A program made the translations under genes and the position numbers. Shown here piece by piece: positions 35,330-43,775 of a stretch of DNA of 64,000 bases (position 1 is its first letter; each line of letters starts with the position of its first letter). Source of the DNA: Stagnihabitans tardus (GTDB lineage Bacteria > Pseudomonadota > Alphaproteobacteria > Rhodobacterales > Rhodobacteraceae); contig NZ_JAABNR010000017.1 of NCBI RefSeq assembly GCF_009925085.1, forward strand, positions 1 to 64,000, read 5' to 3'. Under the pieces are notes generated by a model. It was not told the origin of the DNA. It did not search any database and saw nothing but the letters and a program-made list of their open reading frames with translations.

Positions 35330-36025
35330 TCAGATCAGGATAAAGTCGTCTCGGCCGATCTCCGCCAGGGTCCAGCCCGCGACATAGACCGAAGAGCTGG
35401 CCGAAAAGACCAGGAGCACGCCATTGGCATCCTCTGCCGTCGTCATGTCACGATAGGCCGCGCGGCTGATATGCAGGAAATCGTCGTTGATCCGGTTCGT
35501 GTCGATGAAATCGGTGATCACGTTCACCCCATCGCCGCGCGTCTTGAAGAAGAACCAGTCCGAGCCCGCTCCGCCCGTCATCGTGTCATTGCCCGCCCCC
35601 GATTCGAGGTAATCCGACCCGCCCGCGCCGAACAGCCGGTCCGCGCCCTGGCCGCCGACCAGGTAATCCTCGTTGGCGCTGCCGCGCACGGTGTCATTGC
35701 CCCGGGTCAGCATCGCAAAGATCGCCCTGCCGTCGTCCACCGCAACCAGGGCCATGGCCTCGGCAAGGGCTGCGGCGTTCAGCTTGAAACCGCTGCCCGA
35801 AAAGGCGGTGTCGCCTGCGATGGTCTTTTCCTCGAAGCCCCTGACAAGGCCGCCGGTCGGGCCGGTCGGGCCATAGGTCAGCCCCGTGCCAAAGAACGTG
35901 ATTGCGGCCCCGAAGGCATCGCGGAAGACGAATTGGCTGGGGGTCAGGCTGGTCAGATCCAGCGCCATCGTGGCGCTGTCGGTGTCGGAGTTGACATTGA
36001 AATGGGTGAAAAGGGCCAAAGCCAT
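35330..36025 (-). CDS. RTX calcium-binding secreted protein
   Basis: About 231 residues. The N-terminal 110 residues have no known domain. Residues about 115-165 hold RTX nonapeptides (GNDTVRGSANEDYLVGGQ, GADRLFGAGGSDYL, GNDTMTGGAGSDWFFF) that bind calcium. The C-terminus ends GRDDFILI, an acidic-hydrophobic tail typical of type I secretion substrates. No signal peptide is present, in agreement with type I export. The start is uncertain: ATG 36025 is used here, while ATG 36040 and TTG 36055 are in frame. Confidence 0.8.
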   Translation of the reverse strand: MALALFTHFNVNSDTDSATMALDLTSLTPSQFVFRDAFGAAITFFGTGLTYGPTGPTGGLVRGFEEKTIAGDTAFSGSGFKLNAAALAEAMALVAVDDGRAIFAMLTRGNDTVRGSANEDYLVGGQGADRLFGAGGSDYLESGAGNDTMTGGAGSDWFFFKTRGDGVNVITDFIDTNRINDDFLHISRAAYRDMTTAEDANGVLLVFSASSSVYVAGWTLAEIGRDDFILI

Positions 36026-36108
36026 TCCTTTCGGGATCATCGGCAGTGCCCGCAAAGCGTTTCCGGGCCTGACCCACCGTGGTCAAGCCGCCGACCGACT
36101 GTCAAGCC

Positions 36109-37047
36109 TCAGCGTTCGGGCGCGGGGATATGCTCATGGTCATCCCCCGGCGGCAGGCTGAAGCGGCCATGCATCCAGTCACCCGCGCGCCAGGCCTCCT
36201 TGGCCGCCTCGATCCGGTCTTTCGACGAGGCCACGAAGTTCCACCAGATGTGACGCGGCCCCTCCATCGTGGCGCCGCCCAACAGCATCAGACGGGCGCC
36301 CGTCGCCCCCGCACGCGCCGAAATCCGGTCGCCGGGGCGGAAGACCAGCATGCGGCCGGGCTCGAAGACCTGGCCCGCCACGGTGACCTCGCCCTGCAAC
36401 ACGTAAAGCCCGCGGTCCTCGCTGTCGTCCGGCAAGGGAATCGCCGCCCCGGCCTCCAGCGTGATATCGGCGTAAAGCGTCTCCGAGGCCGTCACCACGG
36501 GCGAAGTCTCGCCCCAGGCGCTGCCCAGGATCAGCCGCACCTCTTTCCCCTCGCCCTGCAAGAGCGGCAAGGCGCCCGCCACGGTATGCGAGAAGGCCGC
36601 CGGATCATCCTCGCGGTCCAGGGGCAGCGCGAGCCAGGTTTGCAGGCCGAAGAGCCCATGCGGCGCGGCGCGCAACTCCTGGTCCTGACGTTCGGAATGG
36701 GTGATGCCGATGCCCGCCGTCATCAGGTTCACATCGCCGGGCGCGATCCAGCAATCGGTGCCCAGGGAGTCGCGGTGATGGATGCGCCCCTTGTAAAGGT
36801 AGGTCACGGTGGCGAGCCCGATATGCGGATGGGGCCGCACGTCGATGCCCTGCCCGGTCAGGAACTCGGCCGGGCCCATCTGGTCGAAGAAGATGAAGGG
36901 CCCGACCATCTGCCTTTGCGCCGAGGGCAGCGCGCGGCGCACCTCGAAGCCGCCCAGGTCGCGGGCGCGGGGCACGATCACGGTCTCGATGGCGTCGACG
37001 GCATCGCCCAGGGGGATCGTGTGGTCCAGAAGGGGGTTCCAGCTCAT
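36109..37047 (-). CDS. Pirin-family protein
   Basis: This 312-residue double-cupin protein shows the pirin metal site: the two histidines of RPHPHIGLATVTYL and the His-Glu of THSERQ. A second cupin and the typical C-terminal end follow. Bacterial pirins are linked to quercetin dioxygenase activity or regulation of central metabolism; the role here is open. Start ATG 37047 places MSWNPLLDHTIPLGD at the N-terminus, as in homologues that I remember. Confidence 0.92.
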   Translation of the reverse strand: MSWNPLLDHTIPLGDAVDAIETVIVPRARDLGGFEVRRALPSAQRQMVGPFIFFDQMGPAEFLTGQGIDVRPHPHIGLATVTYLYKGRIHHRDSLGTDCWIAPGDVNLMTAGIGITHSERQDQELRAAPHGLFGLQTWLALPLDREDDPAAFSHTVAGALPLLQGEGKEVRLILGSAWGETSPVVTASETLYADITLEAGAAIPLPDDSEDRGLYVLQGEVTVAGQVFEPGRMLVFRPGDRISARAGATGARLMLLGGATMEGPRHIWWNFVASSKDRIEAAKEAWRAGDWMHGRFSLPPGDDHEHIPAPER

Positions 37048-37119
37048 GTCAGCTCTCCTTTCCCCCCATATAGCACGACGCGGGCCCCTCCGCCCTTGGC
37101 GATGAGCGCACAACTCCTG

Positions 37120-38346
37120 TCAAAGGATGAAGAGATTGGCCGCCGTCAGGTTGGTCCCTGCGGCGAAGCTGGCGAAGACGATGGCCGCAGCCCCGCCCGC
37201 GCCATCGGCATCGAAGGCCAGAAGCGCGGTGGCCGGATCGAACAGCACCCGCGTATCGGCCAGCGTCGCCACGCTGCCCGTCTCGAAGCCGAAACTGCCG
37301 CCCGGCGCCAGGCCGAAGGCCGCGCCCGACAGCCGCACCGTCTCGCCGAAGGCAAAGTCGGCGACATGGTCCACGCTGCCATCGGGGGTCTCCATGAAGT
37401 CGAAGACATCGAAGCCGAAACCGCCGATCAGCAAGTCCGCCCCCGCCCCGCCTGCCAGCACGTCGCGATGGCCACCGCCGCGCAGGGTGTCGGCGCCGTC
37501 GCCCCCCGACATCAGGTCCCGCCCGCCGTCGCCGCGCAAGGAGTCATCGCCCTCGCCGCCCCAAAGCCGGTCGTGACCCATGCCGCCTTCCAGGAGGTCG
37601 GCCTCCTCTTGCCCCACGAGGTCGTCATCGCCATCGCCGCCGAGAAGCGTGTCACGCCCGGTGCCGCCAAAGACGGTATCCGCCTCGGCGCCCCCCTCGA
37701 GCCGGTCGTCGCCCTCTTCGCCCACCAGGTAGCCTGCGCCCGCCCCGCCCAGGATCACGTCATTGCCCGTGCCGCCATAGATCTCGTCGAAGCCATCGCC
37801 GCCCGAAAGCGTGTCATCGCCCTCCATCCCGCCGAGGAAGTCGACCAGCGCGCCCCCGGTCAGGCTGTCGCCCGCCGTCGAGCCGCGAAACACCATGCGC
37901 TCGAAGCCGGAGATCCGCGAGCCGTCGGGCAGGAAAGCAAGCCCCGCCCCCAGGTCGAAGGTGATCGCCACCGAGGTCAGCGCATAGTTGACCATCAGCC
38001 AGTCGGTGCCCGCGCCGCCCTCCAGCGTGCCCGGCCCCGCGACGTCATAGCGGATCAAGAGGTCGTCGCCGTCGCCGCCGTAAAGCGCATCGCGCCCGGC
38101 CTCGCTTTGCAAGCGGTCGTTGCCCGAGCCGCCGAAGATGCGGTCGTTGCCTTCGGCGCCCGAGAGATAGTCATCCCCCGCCCCGCCCCACAGCGTGTCA
38201 TCGCCCAGCCCGCCCCAGAGCTCGTCATGGTCGGTGTCGGGCCCCGTATCGCCCGGGGGATTGGCGGCATCCCAGCCGCGCATCCGGTCGCCGAGCAGGC
38301 CGCCATAAAGGGTATCGGGGGTATTGCTGCCGAAAATCCGTGCCAT
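37120..38346 (-). CDS. RTX repeat protein (haemolysin-type calcium-binding)
   Basis: This 408-residue protein consists almost entirely of RTX nonapeptides (GGxGxDxLx), from about residue 10 to 125 and again from 165 to 310, with a non-repeat stretch between. A peptidase- or lipase-like domain is absent. The C-terminus (TNLTAANLFIL) fits a type I secretion signal. It begins ARIFGSNTPDTLYGG right after the Met, so there is no N-terminal domain. Function could be adhesion, S-layer-like or matrix protein. Confidence 0.87.
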   Translation of the reverse strand: MARIFGSNTPDTLYGGLLGDRMRGWDAANPPGDTGPDTDHDELWGGLGDDTLWGGAGDDYLSGAEGNDRIFGGSGNDRLQSEAGRDALYGGDGDDLLIRYDVAGPGTLEGGAGTDWLMVNYALTSVAITFDLGAGLAFLPDGSRISGFERMVFRGSTAGDSLTGGALVDFLGGMEGDDTLSGGDGFDEIYGGTGNDVILGGAGAGYLVGEEGDDRLEGGAEADTVFGGTGRDTLLGGDGDDDLVGQEEADLLEGGMGHDRLWGGEGDDSLRGDGGRDLMSGGDGADTLRGGGHRDVLAGGAGADLLIGGFGFDVFDFMETPDGSVDHVADFAFGETVRLSGAAFGLAPGGSFGFETGSVATLADTRVLFDPATALLAFDADGAGGAAAIVFASFAAGTNLTAANLFIL

Positions 38347-38400
38347 GTCAGGTCCTCCCTGCGGTCCAGCATGGCGGGAAGCGGCGCAAAGGTCCAGCAT

Positions 38401-38476
38401 TGGTGGGTGGTGACGGGTTCGAACCGCCGACATTCTCGGTGTAAGCGAGACGCTCTACCAACTGAGCTAACCACCC
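38401..38476 (-). tRNA. tRNA-Val (TAC)
   Basis: 76 nt with acceptor GGGTGGT, anticodon loop CTTACAC (anticodon TAC), T-arm GGTTCGAACC and encoded CCA. It is followed 54 bp later by the RTX protein start on the same strand, and no clear terminator separates them. Confidence 0.96.
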
Positions 38477-38546
38477 CCGATGCGGGTTTACCGCCCCGGG
38501 GCGCCGCCTGCAAATCGAAAAAGCCGCCTGCCCCCGGCGATGCGCC

Positions 38547-38567
38547 GTCCCGGGCTTGACCCGGGAC
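38547..38567. repeat. GTCCCGGG-cttga-CCCGGGAC palindrome
   Basis: A perfect 8-bp inverted repeat with the loop CTTGA between the two tRNA-Val genes. The same element occurs at 55855-55875, with variants at 55974-55994 and 56075-56093. From memory such CCCGGGCTTGACCCGGG elements are frequent in Alphaproteobacteria. Confidence 0.7.
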
Positions 38568-38587
38568 CTCCTGGCCCCAAAGCAAAA

Positions 38588-38609
38588 GACGCGCCCCGTG
38601 GGACGCGCC
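38588..38609 (-). terminator. Terminator of tRNA-Val (CAC)
   Basis: A GC-rich stem of about 9-10 bp (two G-T pairs) begins 10 bp behind the tRNA and is followed on the minus strand by TTTTGCTTT. Confidence 0.65.
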
Positions 38610-38619
38610 TTTCGTATGA

Positions 38620-38694
38620 TGGTGGGTCGCATAGGGATCGAACCTATGACCCCTACCGTGTGAAGGTAGTGCTCTACCGCTGAGCTAGCGACCC
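38620..38694 (-). tRNA. tRNA-Val (CAC)
   Basis: 75 nt with acceptor GGGTCGC, anticodon stem CTACC/GGTAG and loop TTCACAC (anticodon CAC), T-arm GGTTCGATCC and encoded CCA. This is a second valine isoacceptor 143 bp from tRNA-Val (TAC). Confidence 0.96.
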
Positions 38695-38707
38695 GATGGC
38701 GCGGCTT

Positions 38708-39100
38708 TTAGCCAGCTTCCCCGGCCTCCGCAAGAGCCTCTTTGCCCGCATCCTCGCCCTTGGAGGGCTTTTCTTTCACCGCATTGGGGTCGGGCTGGCG
38801 CAGCTTCAGGATGATCATGCCATTATCGGCCTTGCGCGCCACGCGCAGGTTGCCAAGGCCCGGCAGGTTGACCGACTCGCCCTTGGCCAGCGCTGCCCCC
38901 AGTTCCGCCAAGGTCACGTCGACGACGTCGCGCAAATCCTTGCGCTTGACCGAGGACTTTTCCGCGATGCGCTCGATCAGCCCCTTGATCTTCAGCGTTG
39001 CCCCCTTCTCGGCCTGGGGCGCAGCCTCGGGCACCGCTGCGGGAGCGGGCGTGGCTTTGGAACGGGAAGAAGCGGGTTTGGCGGCCATCTTGATGTCCAT
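38708..39100 (-). CDS. HU-family DNA-binding protein with extended N-terminus
   Basis: The 130-residue protein has an HU/IHF fold at about residues 37-105 (LIERIAEKSSVKRKDLRDVVDVTLAELGAAL and the beta-arm region ending KLRQPDPN). A 35-residue Ala/Pro/Lys-rich extension precedes the fold and a charged Glu/Lys/Ala tail follows it. HU proteins bend and compact DNA. The extensions are unusual for standard 90-residue HU and may add DNA contacts. An alternative ATG at 39088 would remove four residues. Confidence 0.88.
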   Translation of the reverse strand: MDIKMAAKPASSRSKATPAPAAVPEAAPQAEKGATLKIKGLIERIAEKSSVKRKDLRDVVDVTLAELGAALAKGESVNLPGLGNLRVARKADNGMIILKLRQPDPNAVKEKPSKGEDAGKEALAEAGEAG

Positions 39101-39195
39101 TGTTGAGGATTTGGAAACAGGCTAGCCGGATTTTCTCGGCTTGCCTAGGCAGGGCGGGCCAAAAGGTTAACGCCCCGGCATTTCGGAGAAGGAAA

Positions 39196-39216
39196 CGCCC
39201 GCCAAAATGGCGGGCG
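39196..39216 (-). terminator. Terminator of lon
   Basis: CGCCCGCCA and TGGCGGGCG form a perfect 9-bp stem with a 3-base loop, followed by TTTCC on the minus strand. It begins 9 bp behind the lon stop codon. Confidence 0.75.
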
Positions 39217-39224
39217 TCCAGTCC

Positions 39225-41633
39225 TCAATGCGCGGTTTTCGAGGGCGCCTCGTCGAGGCGGGCCGTCCGTGCCGCCTGTGCGGCCTCTTCGGCCGCCTCG
39301 TCCCATTCGACGGCCACGGGCTCGCCGACCAGCGCGATCTTCAGCACCTCGCGGACATGGGTGACGGGGATGATCTCCAGCCCGTCCTTCACATTCTGCG
39401 GGATTTCCGCCAGGTCCTTGGCGTTTTCCTGCGGGATCAGCACGATCTTGATGCCTGCGCGCAGGGCGGCCAGCAGCTTTTCCTTGAGCCCGCCGATGGG
39501 CAGGGCATTGCCGCGCAAGGTCACCTCGCCCGTCATCGCCACATCCTTGCGGACGGGGATGCCGGTCAGGACCGAGACGATGGCCGTGGTCATCGCCAGA
39601 CCCGCGCTTGGCCCGTCCTTGGGCGTAGCCCCCTCGGGGACGTGGACATGGATGTCCATGGCCTCGAACTTGGGCGGCTTGACGCCCAGGGCCGGGGAAA
39701 CGCTGCGGACATAAGACGAGGCCGCGTCGATCGATTCCTTCATGACATCGCCGAGTTTCCCCGTCGTCTTCATGCGGCCCTTGCCCGGCAGCTTCAGCGC
39801 CTCGATCTGAAGGATCTCGCCGCCCACGCTGGTCCAGGCCAGCCCGGTGACCACGCCGACCTGGTCTTCTTTCTCGGCCAGGCCATAGCGGTGGCGCTGG
39901 ACGCCCAGGTAGTCCTCGACCTTGGCCTCATCGACCGAGACATGCTTGGTCGTCCCTTTCAGGATATCGGTCACGGCCTTGCGCGCCAGCTTGGCGATCT
40001 CGCGCTCCAGGTTCCGCACGCCGGCTTCCCGCGTGTAATAGCGGATCACATGGGTCAGCGCGGCATCGGAAACCTCGAACTCGCCCTTCTTCAGCCCATT
40101 GGCCGCAACCTGCTTCGGAAGCAAGTGGCCCTTGGCGATCTCGCGCTTCTCGTCCTCGGTGTAACCCGCGAGCGAGATGATCTCCATCCGGTCCAGAAGC
40201 GGCCCGGGCATGTTGTAGCTGTTGGCGGTCGTCAGGAACATCACGTTCGAGAGGTCATATTCGACCTCCATGTAATGGTCCGTGAAGGTGCCATTCTGTT
40301 CCGGATCCAGGACCTCCAGCATGGCGCTGGCCGGATCGCCCCGGAAATCCTGGCCCATCTTGTCGATTTCGTCCAAGAGGATCAGCGGGTTGGTCGTCTT
40401 GGCCTTTTTCAGCGCCTGGATGATCTTGCCCGGCATCGAGCCGATATAGGTCCGGCGGTGACCACGGATTTCCGACTCGTCCCGCACGCCACCCAGCGAA
40501 ATCCGGATGAACTCGCGCCCCGTGGCCTTGGCCACGCTCCGCCCCAGCGAGGTCTTGCCGACGCCCGGAGGGCCGACGAGGCACAGGATCGGCCCCTTGA
40601 GCTTGGTCGACCGGGCCTGCACCGCCAGGTATTCGACGATCCGCTCCTTGACCTTCTCAAGGCCATGGTGGTCGGCATCCAGCACCTTTTGCGCCTCGAT
40701 CAGGTCCTTCTTGACGCGGCTCTTCACGCCCCACGGAACCGACAAAAGCCAATCCAGGTAGTTGCGCACGACGGTCGCCTCGGCGCTCATCGGAGACATG
40801 GACTTCAGCTTCTTCAGCTCGCCCTCGGCCTTCTCCCGCGCCTCTTTCGAGAACTTGGTGGCCTTGATGCGCGCTTCCAGCTCGTCCAGCTCGTTCTGGC
40901 CCTCGTCGCCCTCGTTCAGCTCCTTCTGAATGGCCTTCATCTGCTCATTCAGGTAGTATTCGCGCTGGGTCTTCTCCATCTGGGTCTTGACCCGGGACTT
41001 GATCTTCTTCTCGACCTGCAGGACCGACATTTCGCCCTGCATATGGCCGTAGATCTTTTCCAGCCGCTGGGCCACATCCAGCGTCTCCAGGATCTCCTGC
41101 TTCAAGGCGACATCGGCGCCGAGGTGCCCCGCGACGAGGTCGGCAAGGCGCGGCGCCTCATGCGTCTCGGCCACGGCCGAAAGCGCCTCTTCGGGGATGT
41201 TCTTCTTGATCTTGGCATAGCGCTCGAACTCGTCCGCCACCGAGCGCAGCAGCGCATCCGAGGTCAGCTTGTCGCCCGGCGTCTCTTCCAGGACCTCGGC
41301 CCGGGCCTCGAAGAACGAGGAATTGGGCAGGAATTCGGTGATCTTGACGCGCGCCTTGCCCTCGACCAGCACTTTGACCGTGCCATCGGGCAGTTTCAAA
41401 AGTTGCAGCACATTGGCCACGACGCCCACGCGGAAGATGCCCTCGACACTCGGATCATCGACCGAAGGGTCCATCTGCGACGACAGCAGGATCTGCTTGT
41501 CGTCCTGCATCACCTCTTCCAGGGCGCGCACCGATTTCTCGCGACCGACGAACAGCGGCACGATCATGTGGGGGAAAACCACGATGTCGCGCAGCGGCAA
41601 GACCGGGTAGCTTTGCGGGAGTTTGTTCGTCAT
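39225..41633 (-). CDS. lon: ATP-dependent protease Lon
   Basis: Lon degrades misfolded and selected regulatory proteins in the cytoplasm. The 802-residue protein has the N-terminal LON substrate domain (YPVLPLRDIVVFPHMIVPLF), a coiled-coil middle, the AAA+ domain with GPPGVGKTSLG and the Walker B motif ILLDEIDKM, and the C-terminal protease with Ser in PKDGPSAG and the dyad Lys further on. Length and order are canonical. A sigma-32-like promoter lies about 75 bp upstream. Confidence 0.98.
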   Translation of the reverse strand: MTNKLPQSYPVLPLRDIVVFPHMIVPLFVGREKSVRALEEVMQDDKQILLSSQMDPSVDDPSVEGIFRVGVVANVLQLLKLPDGTVKVLVEGKARVKITEFLPNSSFFEARAEVLEETPGDKLTSDALLRSVADEFERYAKIKKNIPEEALSAVAETHEAPRLADLVAGHLGADVALKQEILETLDVAQRLEKIYGHMQGEMSVLQVEKKIKSRVKTQMEKTQREYYLNEQMKAIQKELNEGDEGQNELDELEARIKATKFSKEAREKAEGELKKLKSMSPMSAEATVVRNYLDWLLSVPWGVKSRVKKDLIEAQKVLDADHHGLEKVKERIVEYLAVQARSTKLKGPILCLVGPPGVGKTSLGRSVAKATGREFIRISLGGVRDESEIRGHRRTYIGSMPGKIIQALKKAKTTNPLILLDEIDKMGQDFRGDPASAMLEVLDPEQNGTFTDHYMEVEYDLSNVMFLTTANSYNMPGPLLDRMEIISLAGYTEDEKREIAKGHLLPKQVAANGLKKGEFEVSDAALTHVIRYYTREAGVRNLEREIAKLARKAVTDILKGTTKHVSVDEAKVEDYLGVQRHRYGLAEKEDQVGVVTGLAWTSVGGEILQIEALKLPGKGRMKTTGKLGDVMKESIDAASSYVRSVSPALGVKPPKFEAMDIHVHVPEGATPKDGPSAGLAMTTAIVSVLTGIPVRKDVAMTGEVTLRGNALPIGGLKEKLLAALRAGIKIVLIPQENAKDLAEIPQNVKDGLEIIPVTHVREVLKIALVGEPVAVEWDEAAEEAAQAARTARLDEAPSKTAH

Positions 41634-41707
41634 CTTCGGTTCCTTGTCCTCGCAGGAAGGCGATGGTCCCGACTGCGGCAACCCACTTCACCTTCCCCGT
41701 TCGTCCA

Positions 41708-41735
41708 ATCTGGGGCATCGGCCCGGGGGTTTCAA
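41708..41735 (-). promoter_or_regulatory. Putative heat-shock (sigma-32) promoter of lon
   Basis: On the minus strand TTGAAA (41735-41730), a 14-bp spacer and CCCCAGAT (41715-41708) match the sigma-32 consensus (TTGAAA, 11-16 bp, CCCCATNT) in 13 of 14 specified bases. It lies 75 bp upstream of the lon ATG. Lon is a heat-shock protein in Proteobacteria, which supports the call. Confidence 0.6.
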
Positions 41736-41902
41736 TGCCCCAAGCCCATCACGTTTCGCCCAGCATGAACCTGACCCGCGTCGGGCGCAAGGCGACCAAA
41801 GCGTCAGGGTAAAGGCGGGATGAGGGGAAAGCCGCCAATGCAACCGATCCGCCCCTGGTGGCACCGCCCCGCCAAACCCAAGGAGGCGAAGGCGAAGGCC
41901 GC

Positions 41903-41938
41903 AGCCGACAGGAAGGCTTGGGCCGAAGGCCCTCCGCT
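41903..41938 (-). repeat. Stop-adjacent 3' element, copy B (behind tgt)
   Basis: It begins at the tgt stop codon and reads on the minus strand AGCGGAGGGCCTTCGGCCCA then AGCCTTCCTGTCGGCT. It matches the element behind the DUF1523 gene (322-355) in about 29 of 36 positions, with the hairpin GGGCC-TTC-GGCCC. Confidence 0.55.
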
Positions 41939-43069
41939 TTACAAGGGTTCGATATCGCCCATCGCGCGGGTCGCATGGAACTCCGCGACGAAAGCGCTCA
42001 GCCTGCCCTCCGCGATGGCATCACGCAGACCCTGCATCAGCTCTTGGTAGTAATGCAGGTTGTGCCAGGTCATCAGCATCGAGGCGATGATCTCGTCGGC
42101 CTTGAAGACATGGTGCAGATAGGCGCGGGAGTAGTTGCGGCAGGCCGGGCAGGTGCAGGCCTCGTCCACCGGCCTCGGGTCGTTCTGGTGCCTTGCGTTC
42201 TTGATCGTCACCGGGCCGCGCCTTGTCCAGACCTGTCCCGTCCGCCCCGAGCGCGAGGGCAGAACGCAGTCCATCATGTCGATCCCGCGTTCGACCGCGC
42301 CCACGATGTCATCGGGCTTGCCCACGCCCATCAGATAGCGCGGCTTGTCCTCCGGCAGGAAGCCCGGCGCGTAATCCAGGACGCCGAACATCGCCTCCTG
42401 CCCCTCGCCCACCGCCAGACCGCCCACAGCATAGCCGTCAAAGCCGATGGCCTTCAGCGCCGTGGCGCTTTCCTCGCGCAGATCCTTGGTCACGCCGCCC
42501 TGCATGATCCCGAAAAGCGCGTGCCCCGGACGGTCGCCAAAAGCATCCTTCGACCTCTGCGCCCAGCGCATCGACATCCGCATCGAGGCCGCCACCGTCG
42601 CATCATCGGCCGGAAGTGCCGGGCACTCGTCGAAACACATGACGATGTCAGAGCCCAAGAGCTTCTGGATCTCCATCGACCGCTCCGGCGAGAGCATGTG
42701 CTTGGACCCGTCGATATGGCTGGAGAACCGCACGCCCTCTTCGGTCAGCTTGCGCAAACTGGCCAGAGACATGACCTGGAACCCGCCCGAATCGGTCAGG
42801 ATCGGCCGCTCCCAGTTCATGAACTTGTGCAGCCCCCCCAGGGCCGCGATCCGTTCCGCCGTGGGGCGCAGCATCAGGTGATAGGTGTTGCCCAGAAGGA
42901 TATCGGCCCCGGTCGCCCGCACCGATTCCGGCATCATGGCCTTGACCGTCGCCGCCGTGCCCACGGGCATGAAGGCCGGCGTCCGGATCTCGCCCCGGGG
43001 GGTAGAGATCACCCCGGTCCGCGCCGCACCATCCTTCGCCGTCACCTGATAAGAAAACCGTTCGCCCAT
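41939..43069 (-). CDS. tgt: tRNA-guanine(34) transglycosylase (queuine tRNA-ribosyltransferase)
   Basis: Tgt exchanges guanine-34 of tRNA-Asp, -Asn, -His and -Tyr for preQ1. The 376-residue TIM-barrel protein has [13 protein letters not shown], the nucleophile region [15 protein letters not shown], and the zinc site [16 protein letters not shown]. The ATG at 43069 follows a perfect ribosome site (AAGGAGG). The tRNA-Asp genes in the same window are substrates of this enzyme. Confidence 0.97.
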   Translation of the reverse strand: MGERFSYQVTAKDGAARTGVISTPRGEIRTPAFMPVGTAATVKAMMPESVRATGADILLGNTYHLMLRPTAERIAALGGLHKFMNWERPILTDSGGFQVMSLASLRKLTEEGVRFSSHIDGSKHMLSPERSMEIQKLLGSDIVMCFDECPALPADDATVAASMRMSMRWAQRSKDAFGDRPGHALFGIMQGGVTKDLREESATALKAIGFDGYAVGGLAVGEGQEAMFGVLDYAPGFLPEDKPRYLMGVGKPDDIVGAVERGIDMMDCVLPSRSGRTGQVWTRRGPVTIKNARHQNDPRPVDEACTCPACRNYSRAYLHHVFKADEIIASMLMTWHNLHYYQELMQGLRDAIAEGRLSAFVAEFHATRAMGDIEPL

Positions 43070-43129
43070 TGCGCCTCCTTGACCTTGCCCTTCTGGCCTG
43101 AGCCAATGGAAAAGCCAAGAGGAAGCCAT

Positions 43130-43765
43130 ATGCCGCCCAAATCCACCCCCCCGCCGGACGCGGCTTCCGACAGCCGAAAGCCCGCCAAAGCCCGCCCCGA
43201 CCGCCGTGCCGAGATCGCCGAGGCCGCCCTGACCTGCCTGCAACGCGACGGCTATGCCAGCCTGACCGCCCGCAAGATCGCCGCCGAGGCGGGGCTCTCC
43301 CTCGGCCATATCACCTATCACTTCGCCTCGATGGACGAGGTCCTGGCCCAGGCCTACCGCTTGGCCTCGGCCCGGCTTCATGCCATCGGAGCCGCCGAGA
43401 TGGCGGGCAAGGCCAGCCCGATGCAGCGGCTGGAGGCCTTCCTGCACGCGGGCTTCACGCCGCAGATGCTGGAGCCCTCCCATCTGCGGATGCGCATCGA
43501 CCTCTGGTCGGCGGCGCTGTCGCATCCCGCCATCGCCGCGACCGAGGCCGAGCTTTACGCCCGCTACCGGGCCGAGCTGGAGACGCTCCTTCATGCCACC
43601 GGCGCGCAGGGGGTGACAGAACTGGCCGACCTGATCATGGCGGCACTGGACGGGCTCTGGCTGGACCATATCCGGCGCGGCGACGAGGCCGCCTGCCGCA
43701 ACGGGCTCGCGCTTTGCCTGAGGCTCGTCGAAAGCGCCCTTCCCCTGGCGCCGCCCAAGCCTTAG
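43130..43765 (+). CDS. TetR-family transcriptional regulator (BetI-like)
   Basis: The 211-residue protein has a Pro/Lys-rich N-terminal extension (1-25), a TetR HTH at about 28-75 ([27 protein letters not shown]) and a C-terminal BetI-type ligand domain. ATG 43130 is chosen because GAGGAA lies 5 bases upstream; ATG 43106 is an alternative. It is followed 10 bp later by a TerB/DnaJ-domain gene. The ligand is unknown. Confidence 0.87.
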   Translation: MPPKSTPPPDAASDSRKPAKARPDRRAEIAEAALTCLQRDGYASLTARKIAAEAGLSLGHITYHFASMDEVLAQAYRLASARLHAIGAAEMAGKASPMQRLEAFLHAGFTPQMLEPSHLRMRIDLWSAALSHPAIAATEAELYARYRAELETLLHATGAQGVTELADLIMAALDGLWLDHIRRGDEAACRNGLALCLRLVESALPLAPPKP

Positions 43766-43775
43766 TCTGCCGCCC

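Larger units (their letters stand above)
41634..41938. other. 305-bp region between lon and tgt
   Basis: No gene is visible. It contains the lon promoter (41708-41735) and, directly behind the tgt stop codon, a stop-adjacent hairpin element (41903-41938). The middle part shows nothing I can name. Confidence 0.6.

Noticed and set aside
36079-38559. Long plus-strand open frame opposite to pirin and the RTX gene (826 codons)
   Set aside because: It also runs across a tRNA gene, and the RTX frame on the other strand has clear repeats.
35041-38694. Genomic island inserted at the tRNA genes
   Set aside because: No integrase, transposase or direct repeat of a tRNA end is visible; base composition of the genes between is normal.
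39207-41768. Long plus-strand open frame opposite to lon (853 codons)
   Set aside because: It is a codon-bias shadow of lon with no recognisable motif.
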